Shown here one piece after another: positions 34,782 to 42,134 of a stretch of 64,000 bases of DNA. Under the pieces are notes generated by a model. It saw only the letters and a program-made list of their open reading frames with translations. It was not told where the DNA came from and did not search any database. The first letter of the stretch is position 1, and each line of letters begins with the position of its first letter. The translations under genes and the position numbers were made by a program. Source of the DNA: Saccharomonospora xinjiangensis XJ-54 (GTDB lineage: Bacteria; Actinomycetota; Actinomycetes; Mycobacteriales; Pseudonocardiaceae); contig NZ_JH636049.1 of assembly GCF_000258175.1 (NCBI RefSeq), positions 2,519,482 through 2,583,481 of the forward strand, given 5' to 3'.

Positions 34782-35366
34782 TCAACTCGTGTACGGGTGC
34801 TGCTCGCGCGCGGTCTTGAGCGCGACCGTCCACCACATCAACTGGTCGAGCAGCTGCTTGGCCGCGCTGCTCGCCGAGGCCGCGTCGCTGGGCTGCCCGT
34901 CGTCACCGAAGGTGTCCCAGAAGTTGTGGAAGCTGATGCTGTTGCGGATCGTGACGGCGTGGAGTTCGGCGAAGACCTGCCGGAGCTGCTCCACGGCGCG
35001 TAGCCCGCCCGCCATGCCGCCGTACGAGACGAACGCGACGGGTTTCGCGGCCCACTCCGGCTTGTAGTGGTCGATCGCGGTCTTCAAACCGGCGGGGAAA
35101 CTGTGGTTGTACTCGGGGGTCACGACGACGAAGGCGTCGGCGGCGGCGAGCTTCTCGCCGAGCGCCACCACGTCGTCGTTGCTGTCGAGGGAGGTGGGCA
35201 GGTCGTAGTCGGCGATGTCGAGGACCTCGACGTCCATGGCGCCGTGCTCACGGGCCTTGTCGGCGAACCACGCCGAGGGCACAGGGCCGAAACGGTCGGT
35301 GCGGACGCTGCCGACGATGATCGCGAGGCGCGGACGGACGGTGGTGTTCGCGTGTGTCGTGGTCAT
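34782..35366 (-). CDS. NADPH-dependent FMN reductase family protein
   Basis: A 194-residue flavodoxin-fold protein. It has RLAIIVGSVRTDRFGP (the phosphate-binding loop), ADAFVVVTPEYNHSFPAGLK and VAFVSYGGMAGGLRAVEQLR, the signature segments of NADPH:FMN reductases and azoreductase/chromate-reductase-like enzymes. I chose ATG 35366, where the preceding residues start to look random. Located 33 bp before the LuxR regulator gene, same strand. Confidence 0.88.
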   Translation of the reverse strand: MTTTHANTTVRPRLAIIVGSVRTDRFGPVPSAWFADKAREHGAMDVEVLDIADYDLPTSLDSNDDVVALGEKLAAADAFVVVTPEYNHSFPAGLKTAIDHYKPEWAAKPVAFVSYGGMAGGLRAVEQLRQVFAELHAVTIRNSISFHNFWDTFGDDGQPSDAASASSAAKQLLDQLMWWTVALKTAREQHPYTS

Positions 35367-35615
35367 GCCGATGACGCTATGAGCGGCAGGGTGCGTGGCA
35401 CATCTGTCGGATGACTGGCCGTGCGGCATCGTGTGGCGCCCTCCGGCGTCGCGGTGAGGTCCTCACGGGGAGGCACAGCACGGAGAGACACAGCGTGGAA
35501 GGGCACGCACGGAGAGGCACAGCGCGATTCACTCTGGTAGTGGTGTCGCGCCAGCCCCGATGTCCATAGCGTGAAGAGCTGGCACGAACACGTCCCGAAA
35601 GGGTTGGTGATTGCC

Positions 35616-35681
35616 ATGAGTGGGTGTGGTTGCTGTGGTTCCTGCAGCGGGCCGAACTGCGGCTGCTGCGGGAAGTGCTGA
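35616..35681 (+). CDS. 21-residue Cys-rich microprotein, metallothionein-like
   Basis: ATG 35616 to TGA 35679-35681 encodes 21 residues, eight of them cysteine (positions 4, 6, 7, 10, 15, 17, 18, 21) and seven glycine: it opens MSGCGCCGSCSGPN and ends CGCCGKC. C-x-C, C-C and C-x-x-C spacing like this is typical of short copper or zinc metallothioneins of fungi and of other thiolate-cluster peptides; no aromatic or hydrophobic residue is present. GGTGA sits 5 bp before the ATG. It is too short for normal gene finders. Alternatives are a redox or natural-product precursor peptide, but no modifying enzyme is nearby. About 250 bp separate it from the divergent FMN reductase gene. Confidence 0.65.
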   Translation: MSGCGCCGSCSGPNCGCCGKC

Positions 35682-35770
35682 TTGACTCCTACGGGAGCTC
35701 ACCGCGTGCCCCGAGCCGCACAACGAGGTGCCGCCCGGGGCACGTGCCCCCGACCCAACCCCTGACGTCG

Positions 35771-35854
35771 TGTCCGCACTTCCTGCACGAGTGTTTGCAC
35801 CTACTGCACGGATGTTTGCACTTGGTACACGGGTGTCTGCATCTCGCGGACGAC
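35771..35854 (+). repeat. Four 21-bp tandem units of the dispersed repeat family
   Basis: Plus-strand units begin at 35771, 35792, 35813 and 35834. The first is TGTCCGCACTTCCTGCACG followed by AG; the others diverge (TGTTTGCACCTACTGCACG and similar). Same family as at 6.3, 39.3 and 61.0 kb. It lies between the Cys-rich microprotein and tRNA-Lys, with no gene in it. Confidence 0.85.
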
Positions 35855-35917
35855 GGGGGTCGGCGGGACCCTGCCTCCTGTGCTCGCCGAACCGGCCCGG
35901 CGCTACACTCCCAGGGC

Positions 35918-35993
35918 GGGCCGTTAGCTCAATTGGCAGAGCTGTGGACTTTTAATCCATAGGTTCCGGGTTCGAGCCCCGGGCGGCCCACCA
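35918..35993 (+). tRNA. tRNA-Lys(TTT), CCA encoded
   Basis: A full 76-nt cloverleaf. Acceptor GGGCCGT pairs with GCGGCCC, the D-arm is GCTC...GAGC, the anticodon stem GTGGA/TCCAT closes the loop CTTTTAA with anticodon TTT at 35951-35953, the T-arm is CCGGG-TTCGAGC-CCCGG, and the 3' ACCA is encoded. The UUU anticodon reads AAA/AAG lysine codons, AAA being rare in this genome. Confidence 0.97.
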
Positions 35994-36462
35994 GAAGACC
36001 AGGTCAGCGGGTTGTCCCAGCGGGGTGGCGACGGCTCACGCTGTACTCACAGGAAACTCCCGGCCTCTTCACCGAGGACGCCCTCAAACGCCGCAGCCGC
36101 CGCAAGGGCGGCCTTGCGCCCGACGTGCACGGCGTGGGCAGACAGAGCGGAGCGTGGGTGAGCCGGTCGATGATCAGCCGTCTATCGCGATTCGCGCCGG
36201 GCCGTCGCCTCGCTTCGTACCCGGCGGACTGCGCGGCGCAAGCATGGACATGGGCTGCGCAGCCCTCTGCCGTTAGCGGCGTCTGTGCCGTGTTCTCGCT
36301 CGGGCATCGTCTTGTGCCGAGGGCGGGAAGGGCCTAGGCCAAAGTGTCAGCGTCCAGCCCTACGGCGCCCGCAGTCGCCACGCTTGTCAGGCACCGGTTC
36401 GCACTGCAGGGCACGACTGCCGTCGGAGGGCTACCCGACGTGGTTGGGCAGCCCTCGACTGC
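35994..36462. other. 469 bp downstream of tRNA-Lys, no convincing gene
   Basis: Open frames exist but have repetitive Arg/Pro/Ala composition and no ribosome-binding site. Base composition is locally less regular than in coding neighbours. tRNA 3' ends are common integration sites, so this may be the eroded edge of an old element; I saw no second copy of the tRNA 3' end and no integrase. Confidence 0.4.
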
Positions 36463-37113
36463 TCACTTGGTCCAGACGATGGGGGAGTCGAGATAGTCGT
36501 CGCTGTCGCTGAACTCGGCGCCGACAACCTCGATGCCTTCGTGCGAGGCTTGCAGGGCGCAGGACTCGTACGATGCGCCGGCAGTGGTGAAGTCACGGCT
36601 CGCGGTTTCGCTTTCGCATTTGCCTTCGACGTCGCCGCTGATGACGACGCCGGTGCCGCGACCGTCGGCAGCGGTGGCGCGCAAGCGCACCGAGCTGTAC
36701 GAGAGGTCGGTGCCTTCGACGTTCTCCACCTTGAACTTGATGAAGTAGGGCACGAGGCCCTTCGCCCTGTCGCCGAACGCGGCGAGGTCGGCCGAGTCGC
36801 CTTGCTCGATCGCGGTGACGGTGATGGCGATGGTGCCGCTCTTCTCGGTGCCGTACGTGAACGGAACGGTGGCGGTCTCGCCCACCTTCAGTTCCGTTCC
36901 GGGGGCGGTGGTGTCACCGCTCGCGGCGCTGCCGGACGGCTTCGCTTCGGTGGCCGGTGCCTCCGACGACGTCGGGGCCGCAGAGGTGGAGCTGCTCTCC
37001 GGCTTCGCGGTGTCAGTCGATTGCGCGGCGCCGCTTTCGGTGTCGCCACACGCGGTCAGGCCGAGTCCGAGAGCGGCGACCGCGGCCGCCAGGGTGATAC
37101 GTCGCTTCCGCAC
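36463..37113 (-). CDS. Exported lipoprotein of unknown function (DUF4352-like)
   Basis: A 216-residue lipoprotein: a short basic N-terminus, signal helix and lipobox LTAC with C22, then a Ser/Thr/Ala/Pro-rich linker to about residue 72 and a beta-sandwich domain. The domain has ELKVGETATVPFTYGTEKSG, a GLVPYFIKFKVENVEGTDLS strand pair and two cysteines (EGKCES, ESCALQ) that probably form a disulfide. The fold resembles small immunoglobulin-like actinobacterial lipoproteins (DUF4352 group). Anchored outside the membrane. Stands alone. Confidence 0.8.
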   Translation of the reverse strand: MRKRRITLAAAVAALGLGLTACGDTESGAAQSTDTAKPESSSTSAAPTSSEAPATEAKPSGSAASGDTTAPGTELKVGETATVPFTYGTEKSGTIAITVTAIEQGDSADLAAFGDRAKGLVPYFIKFKVENVEGTDLSYSSVRLRATAADGRGTGVVISGDVEGKCESETASRDFTTAGASYESCALQASHEGIEVVGAEFSDSDDYLDSPIVWTK

Positions 37114-37510
37114 AGTTGATCACTTTCTGGTCGCAGGGGGTCGAGATTTCCGTTTCGACTGTTCGGCGACGCCGTTCGGCCTCATGTCCAGCAGAGATGT
37201 GATCGAGGTTAAGTCTGCGACAAGCCGTGCGTACGGACTGTGTGCTCAATGTGTACGGAATGTGAGAGCTTACTCTGGAAATTGGGTATTCAGACACGTG
37301 ACGTGAGAGCGGAGCCCGAATTGTGGCCATGCACCCGGTAGCAGCCGAGGCGATGCATCCGCGGGTGCCAGGAGGCGACTCGTTGCGTGGCGGCAGGCGT
37401 TCCCAGCGTGTGGCGGGCGTCTGCCTGCGAGTTGCTCCGCGTGTGTCACCTCGAAGGACACACGGAGCGCTGGATGCCGGGGGCTCCGAACCGCGCCTTC
37501 CGACGGTGCC
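37114..37510. promoter_or_regulatory. Upstream region of the lipoprotein gene with a short direct repeat; no gene
   Basis: A 397-bp spacer between divergent genes. Its first half is unusually AT-rich for this genome. At about 37227-37268 two similar blocks occur, GTGCGTACGGACTGTG and GTGTACGGAATGTG, spaced roughly 24 bp; they could be tandem operator sites. The other half is GC-rich with no supported gene. Confidence 0.4.
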
Positions 37511-37768
37511 ATGAGAAATTTCGACCCTTTCGTCGTGGCGGTGGCCAGCTGCGTCGCGATGCTCGACTCGGCGGGAGCCGACGAGGTGGAGCCGAGCTTC
37601 GCCGTGAAGATCCAGCAGGTGATCGGCGAATGTCTACAGAAGATCCCGCGCTCTCAGGAGCCTGAACTACGCAAAATGCTGCTGCGCATAGCGGACGAGG
37701 TCTCGGCCGACGAATCGGAAGTCGCGAAGCACTTGAGACAGTGGGCAGCCAATCTCGGCGAGTCGTGA
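37511..37768 (+). CDS. Small helical protein of unknown function
   Basis: An 85-residue protein: MRNFDPFVVAVASCVAMLDS, then PSFAVKIQQVIGECLQKIPR, ELRKMLLRIADEVSADESEV and AKHLRQWAANLGES. Composition is balanced with amphipathic helices, unlike the Arg/Pro-rich chance frames nearby, so I think it is real. No clear ribosome-binding site is visible before the ATG. Family not recognised. Confidence 0.5.
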   Translation: MRNFDPFVVAVASCVAMLDSAGADEVEPSFAVKIQQVIGECLQKIPRSQEPELRKMLLRIADEVSADESEVAKHLRQWAANLGES

Positions 37769-37971
37769 ACACTGATGCTTGACGCCGGCAACCAGGCGGC
37801 GCGGGTTGGGACACCTTCCCGGAATTCGGCCGGACTCTCATGGTGAGCCGGGTGTGCGCCCGTGGTCGGCAATTGTCAGCGAGGAAACGCAGGAATTCTC
37901 TCGCGGACGAATGCGCGCCTCGATCATCGGAAACGTTCGCTGCCGGAAGACTCACGCGCGAACTGACAGCG

Positions 37972-38016
37972 CGTCGAGGCTGTCACGCCACCCAAGGCGT
38001 CGCGACAGCCTCGACG
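37972..38016 (-). terminator. Long hairpin downstream of the SnoaL-like fragment
   Basis: CGTCGAGGCTGTC at 37972-37984 pairs with GACAGCCTCGACG at 38004-38016; inside it ACGCC and GGCGT pair around ACCCAA. It starts 5 bp past the stop of the minus-strand SnoaL-like reading frame, so it is probably that gene's terminator. Confidence 0.7.
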
Positions 38017-38021
38017 AGCGC

Positions 38022-38303
38022 TCAGCCGACGTATTCGTGGTCGGTACGCACGCGTCTGTCCGGCGCGAAGGTCAGCACCTCGAGTCCTCTGCCCGCCACG
38101 CTGCCGTCCGTTCGCGACCGCATCACCCACGGCAGCGCCACCGCCGATCCCGCATGCCGGGTCACCTCGCCCGACTGCTCGAAAACGTACTCGACCGAAG
38201 CGACGAACATTTCGTACGCCCTGGTGACTCGCTTGTACAAGGCGTCGTGCCCGTGAATCTCGACGGCGGGAAACGGCACGCCGTAATGTGCTGCGGTGTT
38301 CCG
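38022..38303 (-). pseudogene. SnoaL-like (NTF2-fold) protein gene, C-terminal fragment
   Basis: Minus-strand frame with RNTAAHYGVPFPAVEIHGHD, ALYKRVTRAYEMFVASVEYV, then ALPWVMRSRTDGSVAGRGLE and VLTFAPDRRVRTDHEYVG: the second two-thirds of a SnoaL/NTF2-like protein that ends normally before a terminator. The open frame continues upstream to ATG 38408 but residues before RNTAA are unlike the family. The missing N-terminal part is found just next door on the opposite strand (38423-38578), suggesting a broken gene. A truncated protein could still be made from an upstream ATG. Confidence 0.65.
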
Positions 38304-38422
38304 GAAAAGTCCTGGTTCAGCCACGGTCGTCGCCACCCTGCCCATGCTCGGCAACGCGGGGACGTCGCGCCATTCCCTGCGGGGAGTCGCGGAGCCGCCG
38401 ATTCCCACCCAGGCTTGCCGCC

Positions 38423-38578
38423 ACGAGCTTCCACCCTTCCGACCCCGAACTGCAGCAGCTGACCAACGACTGGATCGCCCAGTGGAACGAGCCGGACGAC
38501 GAGGAACGCCGACGCCTCGTCCGCCAGGTGTGTGCCGACGACGGATACCAGGTGATGGTCAATTCGCCTGAGGGCATC
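38423..38578 (+). pseudogene. SnoaL-like gene, N-terminal fragment in inverted orientation
   Basis: Plus-strand frame reading TSFHPSDPELQQLTNDWIAQ, WNEPDDEERRRLVRQVCADD, GYQVMVNSPEGI. This is the usual N-terminus of SnoaL-like proteins of the type whose remaining part lies at 38022-38303 on the minus strand; joining ...SPEGI to RNTAAHYG would give one continuous family-like protein. No start codon precedes it (GCC GCC ACG AGC), so this piece is not expressible as it stands. Inverting 38304-38578 in place would put both parts on the same strand in the correct order. Confidence 0.6.
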
Positions 38579-38645
38579 ACTGGGTCTGTCACTGCGCGAA
38601 CGCAACGCGCTGCTGCTCGCGGCCGGTTACGCCTTCGCCTTCGAA
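38577..38645 (+). pseudogene. Fragment of an XRE/MmyB-type regulator
   Basis: In the third plus-strand frame the sequence reads SLGLSLRERNALLLAAGYAF, resembling the LRERN-LLLAAGYAP segment that joins the helix-turn-helix and MmyB-like ligand domains of actinobacterial XRE regulators. Only about 23 codons are recognisable. It directly abuts the inverted SnoaL fragment, marking the rearrangement junction. Confidence 0.45.
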
Positions 38646-38756
38646 CCCAGCCGGCGCCGCCACCGCGGACCTGCTCCGTGTCCGCGCGGAGCGGGCCACA
38701 CGTTGATCGCGCGGCTCGTGGTCGTCACTGGCAGTTGCGAGCCCGTGATGGTCCAC

Positions 38757-39188
38757 TCAGGACGCGTGCACGGCAGGGGACGGCCAGGCGCCTTGATCGC
38801 CGAAGTGCCGTCCCCAGTAGAACGGGTTGAGTTCCGACAGCGTTCGTACGCTCCAACCACGGTCGGAATCGGGGTCGGCCACGCCAACCTGCACGTCCGG
38901 ACCCCAGAGGGCAAGCCGTTCCTGGCAGATGCCGCAGGGGGAGAGCACCGTGACGGCATCGCTTTCCCACCTGCTGACGAACACGGAAGCCGTGATCGTG
39001 GCCCCGAGTGTGTGAGCCTGGCAGATGGCCCCGGTCTCCGCGCACAACGTGGCCGAGGCGTTGAGGTTGTCCAGGCTCACGCTGGTGAGGATGCGGCCGT
39101 CGTGCAGGTACACGGCAGCGGCCTCGGTTCGCCCCCGCCGGTCCATCTGCTCGACGGCCGCATCCACCAGCCGTTGATCAAGTTCCAT
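38757..39188 (-). CDS. Cytidine deaminase-like zinc enzyme
   Basis: A 143-residue cytidine deaminase fold. The zinc site is C49-A-E51 in NASATLCAETGAICQAH and P84-C85-G-I-C88 in LSPCGICQERLALWG, giving three cysteine ligands and the catalytic glutamate, as in tetrameric cytidine deaminases and blasticidin-S deaminase. The N-terminal MELDQRLVDAAVEQMDRRGR fits the family. Closer in feel to the blasticidin-deaminase-like branch than to housekeeping CDA; substrate unproven. It follows a 21-bp repeat array. Confidence 0.85.
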   Translation of the reverse strand: MELDQRLVDAAVEQMDRRGRTEAAAVYLHDGRILTSVSLDNLNASATLCAETGAICQAHTLGATITASVFVSRWESDAVTVLSPCGICQERLALWGPDVQVGVADPDSDRGWSVRTLSELNPFYWGRHFGDQGAWPSPAVHAS

Positions 39189-39280
39189 CCGGCGAGTTTA
39201 TGGCTGGGAGCCGTCCCGTGGCATCGACGTTTCGCCGTGATCGATCACCTGTCGCACGCGTGTCCGGCGCGCTGCGCACG

Positions 39281-39507
39281 GACACGCGTGCACAGGGTGC
39301 GGACACGCGTGCACAGGGTGCGGACACGCGTGCACAGGGTGCGGACACGCGTGCACAGGGTGCGGACACGCGTGCACAGGGTGCGGACACGCGTGCACAG
39401 GGTGCGGACACGCGTGCACAGGGTGCGGACACGCGTGCACAGGGTGCGGACACGCGTGCACAGGGTGCGGACACGCGTGCACAGGGTGCGGACACGCGTG
39501 CACAGGG
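39281..39507. repeat. Eleven-copy 21-bp tandem array
   Basis: Eleven units with 21-bp period, virtually identical, each beginning GACACGCGTGCACAGGGTG on the plus strand; the last unit ends exactly at the stop codon of the epoxide hydrolase gene. On the minus strand the core reads GTGTCCGCACCCTGTGCACG, a close variant of the units at 6.3, 35.8 and 61.0 kb. A less regular copy lies at about 39254-39280. Because 21 is a multiple of 3 there are no stops in any frame, which creates false repetitive reading frames. Confidence 0.95.
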
Positions 39508-40665
39508 TTACTTGGCCCGCAGTTCCGCTACGAAGTTTCGCAGGTCGGTCACCAGCGCTTCGGGGGCTTCGAGGGACACGAAGTGGCCCGCGTCGTCGAG
39601 TTCGGTCCAGCGCACGACGTTGTGGTCGCGTTCGGCCCACGGGCGCACGGTGACATCCTGCGCCGACACCAGAACGCCGACGGGAACGGTCCCCCGCGCA
39701 GCCTCCCCGTCGCTCCAGCTCGCCGCCGAGATCTCCTCGTAGTACACCTGCGCTGCGGATGCTGCCGTGCCGGTGAACCAGTAGATGCTGACATCGGTGA
39801 GCATGTGATCGCGGTCGAGGCACTTCTCAGGCAGCGCGTCCTCGGGATGGGTCAGCTCCTTGAACTTCTCGACGATCCAGGCGAGCTGCCCCACGGGCGA
39901 GTCGGTGAGTCCGTACGCGACGGTCTGTGGCCGCTTGCTGTTGCACTGGAGGTAGCCGTCGTTGGAATTCTGCATCCGCTCCCACCGCAGCAGGTCGCGT
40001 TCGGACAAGGTGTCGAACTCGCCGTCCGCGCCGGTCGGGAAGCTGATCATTCCGTTGACGTGGACACCGATGAGCTCGTCGGCTCCTCGGTCGGCGAGCG
40101 CGAGCGCCACCCACGCGCCCGTGTCGTAGCCGTGTACGGCGTAGCGGTGGTAGCCGAGCCGTTTCATGACTGTGCTCAGCAGGTCGGCCATGCGGTTCGC
40201 CCCGACACCGGGTCCGGCGAGCGGGGTGGAGAACCCGAATCCGGGCAGCGAGGGAATCACGACGTGGAAGGCGTCCGACGCCTCGCCGCCGTGGGCCTGC
40301 GGATTGACGAGCGGGTCGATGACCGTTGTGAAGTCGGTGACGTTGCCAGGCCATCCGTGCAGCAACAGCAGGGGCGTCGCGCCGGGTTCGGCAGAGCGGG
40401 CGTGCAGGAAGTGGATCCGCTGCCCTTCGACGGTCGTCACGAACTGGTCGATGGTGTTCAGTGCGGCCTCGTGCTCGCGCCAGTCGTACGTTGTGCGCCA
40501 GTACTCGGCGAGATCACGCAGGTAGTCGCCCGGAACGCCGCGGGTCCATCCCACTCCGGGCAGCTCGTCCGGCCAGCGGGTCGCCGCCAACCGCGCCGCG
40601 AGGTCGTCGAGCTGTTCCTGAGGGATCGCGATCGTCCAAGGCTGGATCAAGTCGGGGTTCGTCAT
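39508..40665 (-). CDS. Epoxide hydrolase (EHN-domain alpha/beta hydrolase)
   Basis: A 385-residue protein. The N-terminal epoxide hydrolase (EHN) domain has [20 protein letters not shown] and [20 protein letters not shown]; the alpha/beta hydrolase core has the oxyanion motif HGWPG (103-107), nucleophile D181 in [11 protein letters not shown], and H361 in [13 protein letters not shown]. Cap tyrosines include the YWF after HMLTDVSI. This is a microsomal-type (juvenile hormone/mEH-like) hydrolase that opens epoxides to diols. ATG 40665 chosen; earlier in-frame residues fall in the promoter. Its stop abuts the tandem repeat array. Confidence 0.9.
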   Translation of the reverse strand: MTNPDLIQPWTIAIPQEQLDDLAARLAATRWPDELPGVGWTRGVPGDYLRDLAEYWRTTYDWREHEAALNTIDQFVTTVEGQRIHFLHARSAEPGATPLLLLHGWPGNVTDFTTVIDPLVNPQAHGGEASDAFHVVIPSLPGFGFSTPLAGPGVGANRMADLLSTVMKRLGYHRYAVHGYDTGAWVALALADRGADELIGVHVNGMISFPTGADGEFDTLSERDLLRWERMQNSNDGYLQCNSKRPQTVAYGLTDSPVGQLAWIVEKFKELTHPEDALPEKCLDRDHMLTDVSIYWFTGTAASAAQVYYEEISAASWSDGEAARGTVPVGVLVSAQDVTVRPWAERDHNVVRWTELDDAGHFVSLEAPEALVTDLRNFVAELRAK

Positions 40666-40983
40666 ACCCGCGAAGGTAGAGAGCGATGAGGTCACTTGAC
40701 GGCCGCGTTCAGAGCTGATCGCGGACCCGTCCTGACCGGTGTACTGGCACACGAGGAAAGGCCGCTCTTTCCGGATTTCCCGCCGGTTTTCGCACTCAGG
40801 TGTAAACAAAGTGTTTTCGCTCGCACCTCTGCGCGCTGTGAACTCGGAGCGTGAGCACGCCGGTTGTCAAGATCACTCGTAAAGGGGTATCTCGGCGTGT
40901 GAAACGTACGTATCTTGATCACGTTTGTGACCACGACGCCAGTGGAGTGAAGCAGTCTTGTACGCAGAGCCTCCGGAGCGAGT
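40666..40983 (+). promoter_or_regulatory. Promoter region of the prenylindole operon with an inverted repeat
   Basis: A 318-bp divergent spacer between the epoxide hydrolase and the prenyltransferase, comparatively AT-rich at 40800-40925. TGATCAC-GTTT-GTGACCA at 40916-40933 is an imperfect inverted repeat (6 of 7 positions) that could be an operator. I saw no TnaC-like leader peptide with a key tryptophan. Confidence 0.45.
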
Positions 40984-42099
40984 GTGAGCGACAATCACGC
41001 CCCCACGCTTCTCGAACACACCACAAGGCAGCTGCGAAACCTCTGTCAGGAGAACGGTTTCGCGTCGTCCGACGAAACACCGGCCGATATGCTGCGCGAA
41101 CTTCTCGGCGTGGCAGGCAGACGTCGGCTGTCGGAAGGGCCTTTGTGGCCGTCCGATGTGGCTGACGACGCCACGCCCGTCGAGTTCTCCGTCGCGCTGG
41201 ACGACACGGGTGACCGCGCGGTGCGTGTTTTAGGAGAGGTGATCGCAGAGCGGCCTGGCATGGCCGCGAACGTGGTCGCTGCCCGGCGTTTCCTCGACAC
41301 CATGTCGGACCACCTCGGCATCCCGAAGGACCGGTTCGACGCCGTGCAGGACCTTTTCCTTCCCGAAGAGCCGCAGGGCAAGTTCGCCTTCTGGTACTCG
41401 ATGATCTTCCGGCCGGACGCGCGGCCGAAGCTGAAGGTGTATTTCAACCCGGCCGTGCGCGGTGAGGACCGCGAGGCCGAGCTGGTCGCCGAGGGTTTCC
41501 GGCGGCTCGGGATGGACGAAGCCTACGATGCTGCCACCGAGTATTCAGTGCAGCGGGGAGCGCAGGACCGGTTCACCTTCTTCGCCGTCGATCTGGACGA
41601 CAGCCCGACCGCGCGGGTCAAGCTCTACATTTCCCACTACGCGGCCACCGTCGAGGAGGCCGTGCGGGCTTCGCAAGCCGTCGATGGCCTCGATGCCGAC
41701 AGCATCCGCGACTTCTGCCGCGTGCTCGGCGGCGACACGGTGACCTACGAGGGCAGGCCGCTCGTGTCGAGCTACTCGTTCCTCGACTCCGACCCGAAGC
41801 GGCCCGGAAACTACAGCCTCTACCTCCCGATCCGCGACTACGTCGCCGACGACGTCGAGGCACGGGAGCGGGTCGTGTCGTTCCTGAAGGGCAGGGGTGC
41901 CGACCCCGCGGGGCTGGACAGGGCAATTCGCGCTGTCACCGATCGTCCCCTCGCCGACGGTCGCGGCCTGCTCGCCCACGTGTCGTTGCGGCTGGGCCGG
42001 TTCGGCACGGGAACCACGATCTACCTCTCCTCGGAGGGCTACGAGGTTCTGCCACCGCAGGTCGGCCGCGCAGCCGAGCCTGCCTTCGTGGAAGCCTGA
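40984..42099 (+). CDS. iptA: Indole prenyltransferase, ABBA/DMATS type (IptA-like)
   Basis: A 371-residue protein with the layout of bacterial tryptophan/indole dimethylallyltransferases: FSVALDDTGDRAVRVLGEVI, FAFWYSMIFRPDARPKLKVY (a Arg/Lys-Tyr pair that grips the diphosphate), FTFFAVDLDDSPTARVKLYI, YSFLDSDPKRPGNYSLYLPI and the final HVSLRLGRFGTGTTIYLSSE. Repeated K-x-Y strands are the diphosphate tyrosine shield of the ABBA barrel. GTG start with GGAGCGA. tnaA follows after 35 bp; this pair matches the known Streptomyces tryptophanase-prenyltransferase operon that makes 6-dimethylallylindole products. The exact ring position cannot be read here. Confidence 0.88.
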   Translation: MSDNHAPTLLEHTTRQLRNLCQENGFASSDETPADMLRELLGVAGRRRLSEGPLWPSDVADDATPVEFSVALDDTGDRAVRVLGEVIAERPGMAANVVAARRFLDTMSDHLGIPKDRFDAVQDLFLPEEPQGKFAFWYSMIFRPDARPKLKVYFNPAVRGEDREAELVAEGFRRLGMDEAYDAATEYSVQRGAQDRFTFFAVDLDDSPTARVKLYISHYAATVEEAVRASQAVDGLDADSIRDFCRVLGGDTVTYEGRPLVSSYSFLDSDPKRPGNYSLYLPIRDYVADDVEARERVVSFLKGRGADPAGLDRAIRAVTDRPLADGRGLLAHVSLRLGRFGTGTTIYLSSEGYEVLPPQVGRAAEPAFVEA

Positions 42100-42134
42100 A
42101 AGCCCCTCCATCTCCAGATTCGAAAGAAGGAACC

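Noticed and set aside
36025..36276. Possible 83-residue gene after tRNA-Lys
   Set aside because: Arg/Pro-rich chance composition, no ribosome-binding site and no recognisable motif.
38304..38578. Phase-variable invertible segment in the SnoaL-like locus
   Set aside because: No inverted repeats at the two junctions and no recombinase gene nearby; a one-off rearrangement is simpler.
39198..39503. Long repetitive reading frames such as Cys-Pro-His or Ala-Pro-Cys-Ala-Arg-Val repeats
   Set aside because: The 21-bp repeat is a multiple of three and stop-free in all six frames, so these frames arise automatically; no start signals or family similarity.
39281..39507. Tandem array considered as a CRISPR
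   Set aside because: Units are contiguous with no variable spacers, and there are no cas genes.
40851..40986. A TnaC-like leader peptide before iptA-tnaA
   Set aside because: The only upstream frame has no tryptophan and runs into the prenyltransferase gene in another frame; no termination site between.
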